A program made the translations under genes and the position numbers. The notes under the pieces were generated by a model. The model had not been told where the DNA came from, ran no database searches, and saw nothing but the letters and a program-made list of their open reading frames with translations. From contig JAFVDX010000038.1 in NCBI GenBank assembly GCA_017478225.1, forward strand, positions 1 through 64,000: a DNA stretch of 64,000 nt, given 5' to 3'. Each line of letters begins with the position of its first letter. Position 1 is the stretch's first letter. Shown piece after piece: positions 25,945-35,053 of the stretch. The DNA is from Paludibacteraceae bacterium (GTDB lineage: Bacteria > Bacteroidota > Bacteroidia > Bacteroidales > Paludibacteraceae).

Positions 25945-25967
25945 CGCTCCAAATTAAGGATTTGATA

Positions 25968-26552
25968 ATGTTTTTTCATATTCAAAACACACTTGTTACT
26001 CTTGATATTATAGAAAAAGAGTTTTGCTGCGACCTCGACAATTGCAAAGGCTGCTGCTGTATAGAAGGTGATGCAGGGGCACCGCTAACCGAAAGCGAAG
26101 AGAAACTAATCGCCGACGGCCTGCCCATCCTCAAACCGCTTATGGCTAAGCAAGCAAGAGAAATAGTAGAAAAAAACGGAATATCTTATTTTGATCAAAC
26201 AGGCGAGAGAGTAACTCAGATAATCAACAACAAAGATTGTGTGTTTGCCCGAACTGACCACAAGGGCTGGTGCTATTGCATAATAGAAAAAGCATACAAT
26301 GAGGGCATCATAAACTTTCAAAAACCTATCTCTTGTCATCTCTACCCTATCCGTCTCACCGAGCACCCTACCTACACTGCCGTAGAATACCACAGATGGG
26401 ACATCTGCCATTGCGCCAGACAATTAGGCAAAAAACTACACCTACCCATTTATCAGTTCCTTCGCGAACCACTTATTCGAAGATTTGGAAAAGAATGGTA
26501 CGACGAATTGGAATTGGTAGCACAAGAATGGAAAAAACAAAAAACACAATAA
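25968..26552 (+). CDS. DUF3109 family protein
   Basis: A 194-residue protein of the DUF3109 family. The N-terminal block LEKEFCCDL-type Cys cluster is visible as FCCDLDNCKGCCCIEGDAGA (about 18-37), rich in Cys, and further Cys occur at NKDCVFAR, GWCYCIIEKA, ISCHLYPIR and DICHCAR. The pattern recalls YkgJ-type zinc or iron-sulfur proteins; the metal is not known. The ATG at 25968 follows an AGGA-containing site; the TTG two codons upstream is less likely. It is probably co-transcribed with cinA, which starts 9 bp downstream. Confidence 0.88.
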   Translation: MFFHIQNTLVTLDIIEKEFCCDLDNCKGCCCIEGDAGAPLTESEEKLIADGLPILKPLMAKQAREIVEKNGISYFDQTGERVTQIINNKDCVFARTDHKGWCYCIIEKAYNEGIINFQKPISCHLYPIRLTEHPTYTAVEYHRWDICHCARQLGKKLHLPIYQFLREPLIRRFGKEWYDELELVAQEWKKQKTQ

Positions 26553-26561
26553 GTTTATACA

Positions 26562-27821
26562 ATGAATAATGCAGAAATTATAGTTATAGGCGATGAACTG
26601 CTTATAGGACAAGTTGTTGATACCAACTCAGGCATGATTGCACACTACCTCAATGAGATAGGAATCAGTGTTAGTCGTACTACGGCTGTTCACGATGATA
26701 ACCATCAAATCAAACAAGCCATTCAGGAAGCATTCACAAGGGTCGATTTGGTACTTACTACAGGTGGTTTAGGACCTACAAAAGACGATATTACCAAAAA
26801 CACTTTATGCGAGTTGTTTAATACTCATCTTGTTAAATCCGACAAAGTGGAAAAACATGTAAAACAACTCTACCAACACCGTCCCGATGTACTCAATCGC
26901 CTAACAGAAACTCAGTGGCTCGTACCCAAAGACTGTGTTATCTATGAGAATCGTATCGGCTCTGCACCGCTAATGTGGTTTGAAAAAGAAATCACTAAAG
27001 GCGGAAAACCAACCAAACAAATACTTCTTTCTATGCCTGGTGTGCCCCAAGAAGCAGAAATCGCAATGAAAGAACAATTTACTGAGCAACTAAAAAAACT
27101 CAGCAACAAGCAAATTCTGCACAAGACAATCATAGTTTATGGTATTCCCGAATCCTCACTTGCAATAAAAATTGAAGATTGGGAAAATTCCTTACCCGAT
27201 TATATGCACCTCGCTTATCTGCCTAAAAACAGAATGATTCGCCTCCGACTAAGCGGCAGCACGAGCAATCCGCACATCGACTTAAACAAGGAAATGAGTC
27301 AGAAAATCAACCAACTCATGCCACTCATTAAAGATTATTACATTGCCTCCGATGATAAACCTATTGAAGTGCTATTAGGCGAAAAACTCAAAGCCAACAT
27401 GCAAACTATCAGTAGTGCAGAGAGTTGCACCGGCGGCAGAGTGGCAGCCATGCTCAACCAACACGCAGGAAGTTCGGCTTTCTACAAAGGAAGTGTTGTG
27501 GCATATAGCAATTCTATAAAAGAACATGTTTTGGGCGTAAACCAACAGATATTAAATTCAGTCGGAGCGGTTAGCGAACAGTGTGTCATTGACATGGCTA
27601 AAGGAGTAAAAAAACTTATGCAAACCGACTTCAGTATTGCTACATCCGGCATCGCAGGTCCCGACGGTGGTACAAAAGACAAACCCGTCGGCACTGTCTG
27701 GATGGCATTCTCCACACCCAAAGAAACGGTTGCCAAGTGCTTCTATTTCACCGGCAACCGTAGCCAAATCACATCTCAAGCAGCCTTTACTGCCTTGATT
27801 GAACTCTATCGCTTAATGTAA
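26562..27821 (+). CDS. cinA: CinA family protein (competence/damage-inducible; NMN deamidase type)
   Basis: A 419-residue two-domain CinA. The N-terminal MoaB/MogA-like domain (about 1-170) starts IIVIGDELLIGQVVDTNS and includes TTGGLGPTKDD. The C-terminal domain (about 260-415), homologous to YdeJ/PncC, contains SAESCTGGRVAAMLN and ATSGIAGPDGGTKDKPVGTV; this domain deamidates nicotinamide mononucleotide in pyridine nucleotide salvage, while the N-terminal domain can act as an ADP-ribose pyrophosphatase. All parts are present. Its last 16 bases overlap the end of the C10 peptidase gene on the other strand. Confidence 0.95.
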   Translation: MNNAEIIVIGDELLIGQVVDTNSGMIAHYLNEIGISVSRTTAVHDDNHQIKQAIQEAFTRVDLVLTTGGLGPTKDDITKNTLCELFNTHLVKSDKVEKHVKQLYQHRPDVLNRLTETQWLVPKDCVIYENRIGSAPLMWFEKEITKGGKPTKQILLSMPGVPQEAEIAMKEQFTEQLKKLSNKQILHKTIIVYGIPESSLAIKIEDWENSLPDYMHLAYLPKNRMIRLRLSGSTSNPHIDLNKEMSQKINQLMPLIKDYYIASDDKPIEVLLGEKLKANMQTISSAESCTGGRVAAMLNQHAGSSAFYKGSVVAYSNSIKEHVLGVNQQILNSVGAVSEQCVIDMAKGVKKLMQTDFSIATSGIAGPDGGTKDKPVGTVWMAFSTPKETVAKCFYFTGNRSQITSQAAFTALIELYRLM

Positions 27822-30169
27822 CTTACGCCTGATTGATTATTTATAGATAAAATATATAGTCCCTTCGGAAAACTCTTAATTTGTTCATCTATCGACAAAT
27901 CCGAGCCCTCTACTTTTTTTAGCAATATCCCCAACGGAGTATATATCTCAAGAGAATATATATTATCGTTTTTTGCGTCATCTTCTTTAGTCGCGATCTG
28001 AGGATCATCCGGATTATCCACTACAAAATAATAGGTGGATTGCCCATGCATCCTAAACCAATGCTTAGCATCTTTGCCATACACCGCCACAAACATATAT
28101 TCACCCGCCACAAGACTACTTGCATTTTGCAAATTGAAATTTAAGATAGTCGATTTACCTGCCGAAAAAGTTAATTCAGCCGTATGACCTGTCTTGGTCA
28201 GATATTGCCATTCGCCTTCTTTCTTTATGTATATCAAACCTGATAGCCTACCCTCAAAATCTTGTGTTCCTGTATTCTTCAATGTAGCACTGAACTTAAC
28301 CTGATTAGTTCCAAGCGGCACCAAATCATTACTTATATCCACAAGTTTGGGAGACTTAACCACCTCCAATAAATATGTCGGTTGGTCGTCTTGAAGAGTC
28401 ATCGGACTATACCTATAACCATCTGCCTGACTATCGTCTTCTACTGCACTTGTCGCCTCCACCACAATGTTGGTTGCAGAAATAGTATATACACTTCCGC
28501 TCTTTGTTCTCACCTCACCCTTTATATCATACAAAAGATTTCCCTTCGAATCCTTGCCTTTATAATTCATTGTAACATCCGACCACTCACAATTAGGCTC
28601 CTGATACTCATAAAAATAACGATAATATCTCAAAGTACTCTCTTCATCACCACATATATAATACCATTCCTCATTAGGTTTCAATATCTCTACCGCTGTA
28701 TATTCATTTTCTGTCATGACAAGCCCATAATCCAAACGATTATACTCCGGCAGTATCATATTGAAATAGAAATAAGCACTATAACTCTCGTCTGCCTCTG
28801 TAACATACAAACTCAACGATATATTGTTCTCTTTGAAGGTAGTTATATCACTCGACTGCGGATAATATGTCATGGCTGCTTTTGTTGCTATATAGTCTTT
28901 CTGTTCAGGCTCATCTATCTTACTGCTTTCGCCTGATTTATTCGGCACTATATTCATAACCACCTCTTGATTATATTTGAAGTCGTATGTTCCACCTCCT
29001 GCCCCACCATTACCGGGAGTAAGAGCCGACAAAAGAAAATAACCATCAGACAACCCCGACCAACCCCAATTGAAATGGAAATAATCATTTTCACTATAAC
29101 CATCGCAAATAAAACTATGACCATAAGACAGAGTTTGATTATATCCTCCATAAAGCATTGGCCTACCGGCATCCAATTCGTCTTTTAACATCTGCACCCA
29201 GGCTGAATAGTTCGTTGATGAGGTATAATGATACTCTTTCATATTGCTCTTATATCCAAAATACTCGCTAAGAGCATATTGAGCACTATTTTTTCTGGTA
29301 CCACCGTTACTTAATGCGTATGCAGTGCTTCCTCCCTCGCTATTCAAACCATACATCATCTCCGTTCCTACTCCACAATGATACAACAACAACGCAACGG
29401 CATCTTTCTGCTTGTCAGTGGCAGAGCGATAATACCATTTGCCCGTTGACTGATCTTGATAGATATAATAGTCAAGCATACTTGACCAATCATAATAAGT
29501 GTTTTCAAAATCTGCCGATTGCACTTCAAACCGAGTAGAGGGTTGATAAGGATACGAACGACCATCTTTGGGTTGATAACTATGCGAACCATAGCCATGC
29601 TCAGGCCAACGATAGAAATACATCAACTGAGCCATCGCTGTGGCTACACAACCCGACAATGTCCTTTCTTGAGCAGTCTGATCATAAGGACAATAATTAT
29701 TAAAAGGTGCCACCTGGTCCCACTTTGACTGAATCAATGGCTCTACCGTCTTTTTAATTTTCTTTAGTTTCTTTGCTTTTGCTTGACTCCACAACTGCTT
29801 TGTCTGTTCATCAGCCTCTATGCCTGCGTCCCTTGCATATAATATCTGCTCCTCTATGCCTGATAGCCAACCCCTTATATTTAAGGGCATATTCGCAGTT
29901 CCAAATTTACCGGTATAACTATATCCTAACACCGGCATTGCAACATCATCCCCTGATACCAGCACCCAACCTTCACCTGACTTATCCTCAAAAAGATAAA
30001 AGGCATCTTCCGACTTCTCCGATATGGTGAAATGTAGGCGCGAAGATGCGGTCTCCTTAGGGTCAATAAAGTTCTTCGCCACCAACAGAGCCGCATCCTT
30101 ACTAATAGGAGCCGCAAATATATGCAGCCCCGAAAGCAAAATTACTGATATTATAAGCAGTCTTTTCAT
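27806..30169 (-). CDS. Secreted C10-family (streptopain-like) cysteine peptidase with type IX-like tail
   Basis: A 787-residue secreted peptidase. The signal peptide is at the ATG at 30169 (MKRLLIISVILLSGLHIFA). A SpeB-type inhibitory pro-segment follows (about 20-140), then the C10 domain: the catalytic Cys lies in LSGCVATAMAQLMYFY and the catalytic His in SYGHSFICDGY, with HFNWGWSG behind it. Beta-rich modules make up about 420-720. The last 65 or so residues (EIYTPLGILLKKVEG, FPKGLYILSIN) look like a type IX secretion sorting domain, so export to the cell surface is likely. The ORF is open for 44 codons upstream through an 8-bp array, but the signal peptide fixes the start. Confidence 0.9.
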   Translation of the reverse strand: MKRLLIISVILLSGLHIFAAPISKDAALLVAKNFIDPKETASSRLHFTISEKSEDAFYLFEDKSGEGWVLVSGDDVAMPVLGYSYTGKFGTANMPLNIRGWLSGIEEQILYARDAGIEADEQTKQLWSQAKAKKLKKIKKTVEPLIQSKWDQVAPFNNYCPYDQTAQERTLSGCVATAMAQLMYFYRWPEHGYGSHSYQPKDGRSYPYQPSTRFEVQSADFENTYYDWSSMLDYYIYQDQSTGKWYYRSATDKQKDAVALLLYHCGVGTEMMYGLNSEGGSTAYALSNGGTRKNSAQYALSEYFGYKSNMKEYHYTSSTNYSAWVQMLKDELDAGRPMLYGGYNQTLSYGHSFICDGYSENDYFHFNWGWSGLSDGYFLLSALTPGNGGAGGGTYDFKYNQEVVMNIVPNKSGESSKIDEPEQKDYIATKAAMTYYPQSSDITTFKENNISLSLYVTEADESYSAYFYFNMILPEYNRLDYGLVMTENEYTAVEILKPNEEWYYICGDEESTLRYYRYFYEYQEPNCEWSDVTMNYKGKDSKGNLLYDIKGEVRTKSGSVYTISATNIVVEATSAVEDDSQADGYRYSPMTLQDDQPTYLLEVVKSPKLVDISNDLVPLGTNQVKFSATLKNTGTQDFEGRLSGLIYIKKEGEWQYLTKTGHTAELTFSAGKSTILNFNLQNASSLVAGEYMFVAVYGKDAKHWFRMHGQSTYYFVVDNPDDPQIATKEDDAKNDNIYSLEIYTPLGILLKKVEGSDLSIDEQIKSFPKGLYILSINNQSGVSYIKR

Positions 30170-30187
30170 TCTTAATAATTTAATTAT

Positions 30188-30267
30188 CGAAATCTCGACA
30201 TACCGACATACCGATATATCAATATAACGAAATAACGATATCTCGAAATAACGATATCCCGAAACAT
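30188..30267. repeat. 8-bp tandem array, ten units (CGATATCT / CGAAATAA)
   Basis: Ten gap-free 8-bp units, each beginning with CGA or CAA. They fill the gap between the ftsY stop and the C10 peptidase start. A second array of the same family is at 32463-32510. Confidence 0.9.
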
Positions 30268-30278
30268 CAAAAATCTCA

Positions 30279-31229
30279 TCACCCCAACAACGACTTGACA
30301 AATTCCTCCCTGTTGAACACCTGTAAATCTGTCATTTGCTCACCCAATCCTATATATTTCACAGGAATCTGGAATTGGTCACTTATGCCTATCACCACTC
30401 CGCCTTTGGCTGTACCGTCAAGTTTTGTCACTGCAAGTGATGTCACTTTTGTGGCCTTGGTGAATTGACGAGCCTGCTCAAATGCATTCTGACCGGTTGA
30501 ACCATCTAACACAAGCATTACATCATGCGGAGCATCTGCCACCACTTTTTGCATCACATTGCGTATCTTCGTCAGTTCATTCATCAGATTAACTTTATTA
30601 TGTAGTCTTCCCGCTGTATCTATCAACACCACATCTGCATCGTTTGCCACTGCCGACTGAAGCGTATCAAAAGCCACCGAAGCAGGATCGGCTCCCATCT
30701 GCTGCTTTATCACTGGTACACCCACTCGCTCACCCCAAATACATAATTGCTCCACTGCTGCAGCACGAAAAGTATCTGCCGCTCCTAAATATACCTTCTT
30801 ACCCGCTTGCTTGTATTGATATGCCAATTTACCTATAGTCGTCGTCTTACCCACTCCATTCACGCCTACCACCATTATCACATAAGGCTTCTGTGGCAAT
30901 TGAGACGAGAAATCTAATACATCACTCGTATTATTCTCCTGCAATAATGCAGCCACCTCCTCTTGAAGAATTTTGTTTAGTTCAGCCGTATTGACATATT
31001 TATCCCTTGCCACACGAGACTCTATTCTATCTATTATCTTCAATGTCGTTTCTACACCTACATCCGATGTGATAAGAGCCTCCTCCAAATTATCAAGCAC
31101 ATCATCGTCAACTGTCGATTTACCGATTATTGCACGAGATATCTTACCCAGCACACTCTCTTTGGTCTTCTCCAAACCCTTGTCAAGAGTCTCTTTCTTT
31201 TCTTTATTAAACAATCCGAAAAATGCCAT
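30279..31229 (-). CDS. ftsY: Signal recognition particle receptor FtsY
   Basis: A 316-residue FtsY, the membrane-associated GTPase that docks SRP-bound ribosomes at the translocon. It lacks the long acidic A domain of E. coli and starts with a short basic/amphipathic region (GLFNKEKKETLDKGLEKT). The N domain is followed by the G domain: G1 VGVNGVGKTTTIGKLAYQY (about 118-136), DTFRAAAVEQL, G3 DTAGRLHNK, G4 TKLDGTAKGG, G5 region IGLGEQMTDLQVF. Length is normal for this phylum. It lies 18 bp after the aminotransferase gene on the same strand. Confidence 0.96.
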   Translation of the reverse strand: MAFFGLFNKEKKETLDKGLEKTKESVLGKISRAIIGKSTVDDDVLDNLEEALITSDVGVETTLKIIDRIESRVARDKYVNTAELNKILQEEVAALLQENNTSDVLDFSSQLPQKPYVIMVVGVNGVGKTTTIGKLAYQYKQAGKKVYLGAADTFRAAAVEQLCIWGERVGVPVIKQQMGADPASVAFDTLQSAVANDADVVLIDTAGRLHNKVNLMNELTKIRNVMQKVVADAPHDVMLVLDGSTGQNAFEQARQFTKATKVTSLAVTKLDGTAKGGVVIGISDQFQIPVKYIGLGEQMTDLQVFNREEFVKSLLG

Positions 31230-31247
31230 ATCAATACACTGCTTTTG

Positions 31248-32438
31248 TTACTTATTATTATATGCCTCAAGCGCCTTACGAAGTACTATAAGCGCCTTCG
31301 CCAAATCGTCTTTATTGAGTACATAGGCCATTCGAACCTCATTTTTTCCCTCGTCAGGCGATGTATAGAATCCCGTACCGGGAGCCATCATAATAGTCTG
31401 ACCCTCATACTGAAAATCGGTCAAGCACCACTCACAAAAACGCTCCGCATCATCCACAGGCAAACGAACCATCGTATAAAAAGCACCCATCGGAGTTGGC
31501 GAATAAACCCCCGGAATCTGATTCAATCCGTCTATCAAAAAATTACGACGAGACAAATACTCATCATACACATCTTCCATATACTGCTGAGGAGTGAGCA
31601 TACTCGCCTCCGCTACTATCTGACCAAGCAAAGGGGGCGACAAACGAGCCTGACAGAATTTCATCACCGCTTCCCTAACAGCCTTATTCTTAGTTATCAA
31701 TGCACCTATACGAATACCACACTCAGAATATCGCTTACTCACAGAATCAATCAATACCACATTGTCTTCTATCCCCTCTAAATGACAAGCAGATATATAC
31801 GGACGCTTCGTATAAATAAAATCACGATACACCTCATCCGAAAAAAGATACAAATTATATTTCTTCACTATATCCCTTATCTGAAACATCTCCTGCTTTG
31901 AATACAAATACCCCGTCGGATTATTTGGGTTGCATATCATTATCGCCTTCGTTCGAGGAGTAATCTGCTTTTCAAACTCTTCTACCGACGGCAAACGAAA
32001 TCCGTTCTCTATACTCGTCTTTACCGATTTTATCACCGCACCACAACTAATTGCAAACGCCATATAATTCGCATAAAATGGGTCGGTAACTATCACCTCA
32101 TCACCCTCCGACAAACACGCCATGTATGCAAACATAACAGCCTCACTACCACCTGTGGTTACTATTATCTCATCAGGCGACAAGTCTATTCCATACGAAG
32201 CATAATAACCCACCATCTTTGTCCTTAACGACAAAGTACCCTGCGAAGGAGAATACTCAAGTATCTCACGGTCAAGATTCCTCACCGCATCTATTCCGCA
32301 TTGAGGGGTCTTAATGTCAGGCTGACCTATGTTAAGGTGATATACATGTATGCCATTGCGCTTGGCTGCATCGGCATACTTGGCGAGTTTACGAATAGGT
32401 GAACTCGGCATCAAATTGGCGCGTTGAGAAATTTCCAT
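31248..32438 (-). CDS. Pyridoxal-phosphate-dependent class I aminotransferase
   Basis: A 396-residue fold-type I aminotransferase, probably of the aspartate/aromatic group. Visible: INIGQPDIKTPQ-type N-terminal strand (YHLNIGQPDIKTPQ), the cofactor-stacking region YSPSQGTLSLR, CNPNNPTGYLYS (about 172-183), and the Schiff-base Lys in DSVSKRYSECGIRIG (about 233). The substrate cannot be read safely. An 8-bp repeat array lies just upstream, between it and the preceding Old Yellow Enzyme gene. ftsY follows 18 bp downstream. Confidence 0.9.
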   Translation of the reverse strand: MEISQRANLMPSSPIRKLAKYADAAKRNGIHVYHLNIGQPDIKTPQCGIDAVRNLDREILEYSPSQGTLSLRTKMVGYYASYGIDLSPDEIIVTTGGSEAVMFAYMACLSEGDEVIVTDPFYANYMAFAISCGAVIKSVKTSIENGFRLPSVEEFEKQITPRTKAIMICNPNNPTGYLYSKQEMFQIRDIVKKYNLYLFSDEVYRDFIYTKRPYISACHLEGIEDNVVLIDSVSKRYSECGIRIGALITKNKAVREAVMKFCQARLSPPLLGQIVAEASMLTPQQYMEDVYDEYLSRRNFLIDGLNQIPGVYSPTPMGAFYTMVRLPVDDAERFCEWCLTDFQYEGQTIMMAPGTGFYTSPDEGKNEVRMAYVLNKDDLAKALIVLRKALEAYNNK

Positions 32439-32462
32439 GAGAATTATTTTTATTGTGGCTAA

Positions 32463-32510
32463 ATATCGGAATACCGAAATACTGAAATGTCAAAATATCG
32501 AAATATCGAA
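32463..32510. repeat. 8-bp tandem array, six units (ATATCGAA)
   Basis: Six contiguous units ATATCGGA, ATACCGAA, ATACTGAA, ATGTCAAA, ATATCGAA, ATATCGAA in the gap between the OYE stop and the aminotransferase start. The unit is a rotation of the one at 30188-30267. Confidence 0.88.
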
Positions 32511-32520
32511 TCCGACTAAT

Positions 32521-33807
32521 TTATTTCTTCTCTTTATGTTGCCTCTCTACCGACTCGTGTGCATCATGCTCCAATTTGCTTATTTCCTTTTGCAAATTCT
32601 GAGGTATCTTCTCACCATCACGCAACACACACTCATGACATTTCATATCTATTGTGTACATTCGACCAACACAATAATTCGACCTGCCACAACCTGCATG
32701 ATAATGCAAATCCTCCTTTACATGATTCACAAAATCCGGATCTTTTATCAGCACATGCGCTATCTGGAACAACTCAAACCCCTCATCCATAATCTGTTGA
32801 CAATTGTCACCCGACTGCACACCGCCTACATATATCAATGGCACATCCTTTATCTCTTTCAAAAATTCCTTTGCCCTATCCATAAAATACAACTCACGGA
32901 AAGGCTGAGTAGGCATCATCAATGGACCTACACCTGGTAAATGCAAAGCGGCCTTTAACCACCAAAACGACTTCATCGGCATGTAGTGAGCAAGAGTCTT
33001 AACTGGCATCGCACCGCCTAAAATAGTCATTGGAGAAGCACTTACCGTACCACCTGACAACACTATTCCATGCACTTTGTGCTTGGCTATCTCACGAGCC
33101 ACCTTCAATCCCTCTTCCATCGTTACACCATGCCAACAATCATCCCACATATTTGTCTTTACCACCACCGCCATATCGTCTTTGGCATGAGTCATAACCT
33201 CATCAAGCACCTCGTTCAAAAAACGAACTCGATTCTCAAAACTGCCACCATACTCATCATGACGACGATTAGTACGAGGAGCAATAAATTGAGATATCAA
33301 ATAAGCATGACCGGCATGAATCTCTACACAATCAAAACCCGCCTCACGACAAAAATCTACTGCCTCACCAAATTTCTTTACTAATTCTTTTATCTCCTTT
33401 ACCTTCAGACGACGATGAATTGTCGGACTATAAAGATTAAAACCATTGGACGCACTCACAGGCAGACACTTGCATGTATAAAAATGAGTCATATTACCAC
33501 AATGACCCAATTGAATACTGGCCTTTGCACCCTCTGCATGAATCGCATCCGTCAGTCTCTTCAACCCTGGTAACGCTTCCGGACGAACATACAACTGACC
33601 ATCGAAACTAACTCCACTCAAATCAACTGCACAATATGCCACAGTTGTCATACCTACACCACCACGAGCAACACTCACATGGTAGTTAAACAATTTCTCC
33701 GATGGCATATTGCCCTCACACATATTCTCAAAGGCTGCCGAACGGATAAATCTATTCCTCAATGTAATAGGACCTAATTGATAAGGCGTAAATAATTTTG
33801 ATTGCAT
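32521..33807 (-). CDS. NADH:flavin oxidoreductase / Old Yellow Enzyme family protein
   Basis: A 428-residue FMN-dependent TIM-barrel oxidoreductase. Family blocks: ITLRNRFIRSAAFENM (about 14-29), IQLGHCGNM (about 98-106), EIHAGHAYLISQFIAPRTNRR (the HxxH substrate region, split here at about 167-187), YGGSFENRVRF, IVLSGGTVSAS and YVGGVQSGDN. A C-terminal Cys cluster (HAGCGRSNYC, KCHEC; about 370-393) replaces the canonical CxxCNxxC...C iron-sulfur motif, one Cys position being Ser. There is no long NAD/FAD domain as in 2,4-dienoyl-CoA reductase. It is downstream of the steroid 5-alpha-reductase homologue, which suggests a role in steroid or bile-acid enone reduction. Confidence 0.86.
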   Translation of the reverse strand: MQSKLFTPYQLGPITLRNRFIRSAAFENMCEGNMPSEKLFNYHVSVARGGVGMTTVAYCAVDLSGVSFDGQLYVRPEALPGLKRLTDAIHAEGAKASIQLGHCGNMTHFYTCKCLPVSASNGFNLYSPTIHRRLKVKEIKELVKKFGEAVDFCREAGFDCVEIHAGHAYLISQFIAPRTNRRHDEYGGSFENRVRFLNEVLDEVMTHAKDDMAVVVKTNMWDDCWHGVTMEEGLKVAREIAKHKVHGIVLSGGTVSASPMTILGGAMPVKTLAHYMPMKSFWWLKAALHLPGVGPLMMPTQPFRELYFMDRAKEFLKEIKDVPLIYVGGVQSGDNCQQIMDEGFELFQIAHVLIKDPDFVNHVKEDLHYHAGCGRSNYCVGRMYTIDMKCHECVLRDGEKIPQNLQKEISKLEHDAHESVERQHKEKK

Positions 33808-33879
33808 CTTTTTCTATTCTAATTAAAAAGGGTCTTCAAGAGCACACAACCCTCAAAGACCACATATATTTGACAATAA

Positions 33880-34656
33880 TTAATAAACAAATGGGAATAT
33901 TCGTTTCAATTTACGAGTCTTGAACTCATCAGCAAATTCCGTCTCGTACTTATGATAGATGGCATTGGCACGAGGAACCAAGTTCGAACAAGTAAACCAG
34001 AAAAATACAAATCCGGCCCACGACCATGTAAGTATTGCCCAACCGGCCCACTCTATTATCTCACCAAAATAATTGGCAGATGTAACATAATCGTATAATC
34101 CACCCTTAGGCAAATAATGCTTCGAATCACCGGGCTTGCGTAAATGACGAATTATATAGTCACTATTCCAATTTATACACATTCCGGTGAAAAACACTAT
34201 AACACCTATGATAAACCGCGGATCAATAAACCAACTGGCAGTATATAAACTCTGATACAACTCCTCACCAGGTGCCTTAACAAAGAGCCAATAGCCTTGC
34301 ATATAGCCATTTACAAGATTAAATACTATACTCAATGCCATTATTATTAAAGGCATCTTCGAGTTACCTTTCATCAAAACAGGGAACACAAATGAACGCT
34401 GAAAATAGTGCAACTCAAAGAGCAGAAAAAACACTAAATAAGGCAACTCAAAACGCACCTCACTCGAACCCCACATGAAAAGCATCACAAAAAAAACCGG
34501 ACACTCCATCAGTATCCAACCTATCTTATTATTGATCGCAGGCCCCCACTTCTCGGATATCATCTTGCCATAACCCGCATCAACAAAATAAAGAGAGATA
34601 AATACTATTAAACCCACAAGGGCTACCACAAAAATAAAAAGGTAAAATTGATCCAT
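33880..34656 (-). CDS. 3-oxo-5-alpha-steroid 4-dehydrogenase (5-alpha-reductase) family protein
   Basis: A 258-residue integral membrane protein of the steroid dehydrogenase family (PF02544 type), with about six or seven membrane segments. The C-terminal signature is visible: YDYVTSANYFGEIIEWAGWA (about 187-206), then a run ending YHKYETEFADEFKTRKLKRI and FPFVY, where the eukaryotic enzymes bind NADPH and steroid. Length matches SRD5A. I choose the ATG at 34656 (MDQFYLFIFVVALVGLIVF) because the upstream in-frame ATG at 34707 lies only about 10 bases from the expected transcription start. It is the first gene of a two-gene unit with the OYE enzyme. Substrate not proven. Confidence 0.85.
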   Translation of the reverse strand: MDQFYLFIFVVALVGLIVFISLYFVDAGYGKMISEKWGPAINNKIGWILMECPVFFVMLFMWGSSEVRFELPYLVFFLLFELHYFQRSFVFPVLMKGNSKMPLIIMALSIVFNLVNGYMQGYWLFVKAPGEELYQSLYTASWFIDPRFIIGVIVFFTGMCINWNSDYIIRHLRKPGDSKHYLPKGGLYDYVTSANYFGEIIEWAGWAILTWSWAGFVFFWFTCSNLVPRANAIYHKYETEFADEFKTRKLKRIFPFVY

Positions 34657-34723
34657 ATCTAAATAATGATAAAATTTACTATTCTTAATATGATTATTAA
34701 AAATCAACGCACATATTATGCCG

Positions 34724-34755
34724 CAAAGTTACACTATTATTCTTAAACCCACAAA
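34724..34755 (-). promoter_or_regulatory. Bacteroidota-type promoter for the 5-alpha-reductase/OYE operon
   Basis: Minus strand TTTG (34752-34755), 20-bp spacer, TAACTTTG (34724-34731); exact consensus. Confidence 0.68.
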
Positions 34756-34865
34756 CAATTAAACTTTTTTTCTTAATTTTATTAAAAAAAATCATAAGAA
34801 ATTGGGATTTGACACTCTTTTATTTTGTCATAATTTTGCAGCCGATTCCATTTACACTGTGTAAT

Positions 34866-35026
34866 TTACTTTAGTTTTCCACTTAAGTAAAAATAAATTT
34901 TGAGCGATTTTGAGAATTTTCTTATTAATAAGAACATGAAAAACAGAGTTTTTCGTTTAATTAGTAAAATTCATAAAACAACCAACAAAGATAATTCGTT
35001 TACTTTCTGATATAGAAAACTTTAGT
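34866..35026. repeat. Diverged copy of the MITE-like inverted-repeat element
   Basis: The left end reads TTACTTTAGTTTTCCACTTA and the right end CTGATATAGAAAACTTTAGT, matching (with changes) the terminal repeats of the elements near 55 and 58.6 kb. The interior includes AACAGAGTTTTTCGTTTAAT and TTAGTAAAATTC as in those copies. It occupies most of the 345-bp gap upstream of the DUF4491 gene. Confidence 0.65.
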
Positions 35027-35053
35027 TTTTTTCTACTCATTTCATAACTCATC

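Noticed and set aside
34708..34864. Small gene between the 5-alpha-reductase gene and the element copy
   Set aside because: Only the promoter for the minus-strand operon is visible; no ORF with a plausible start and length was found.
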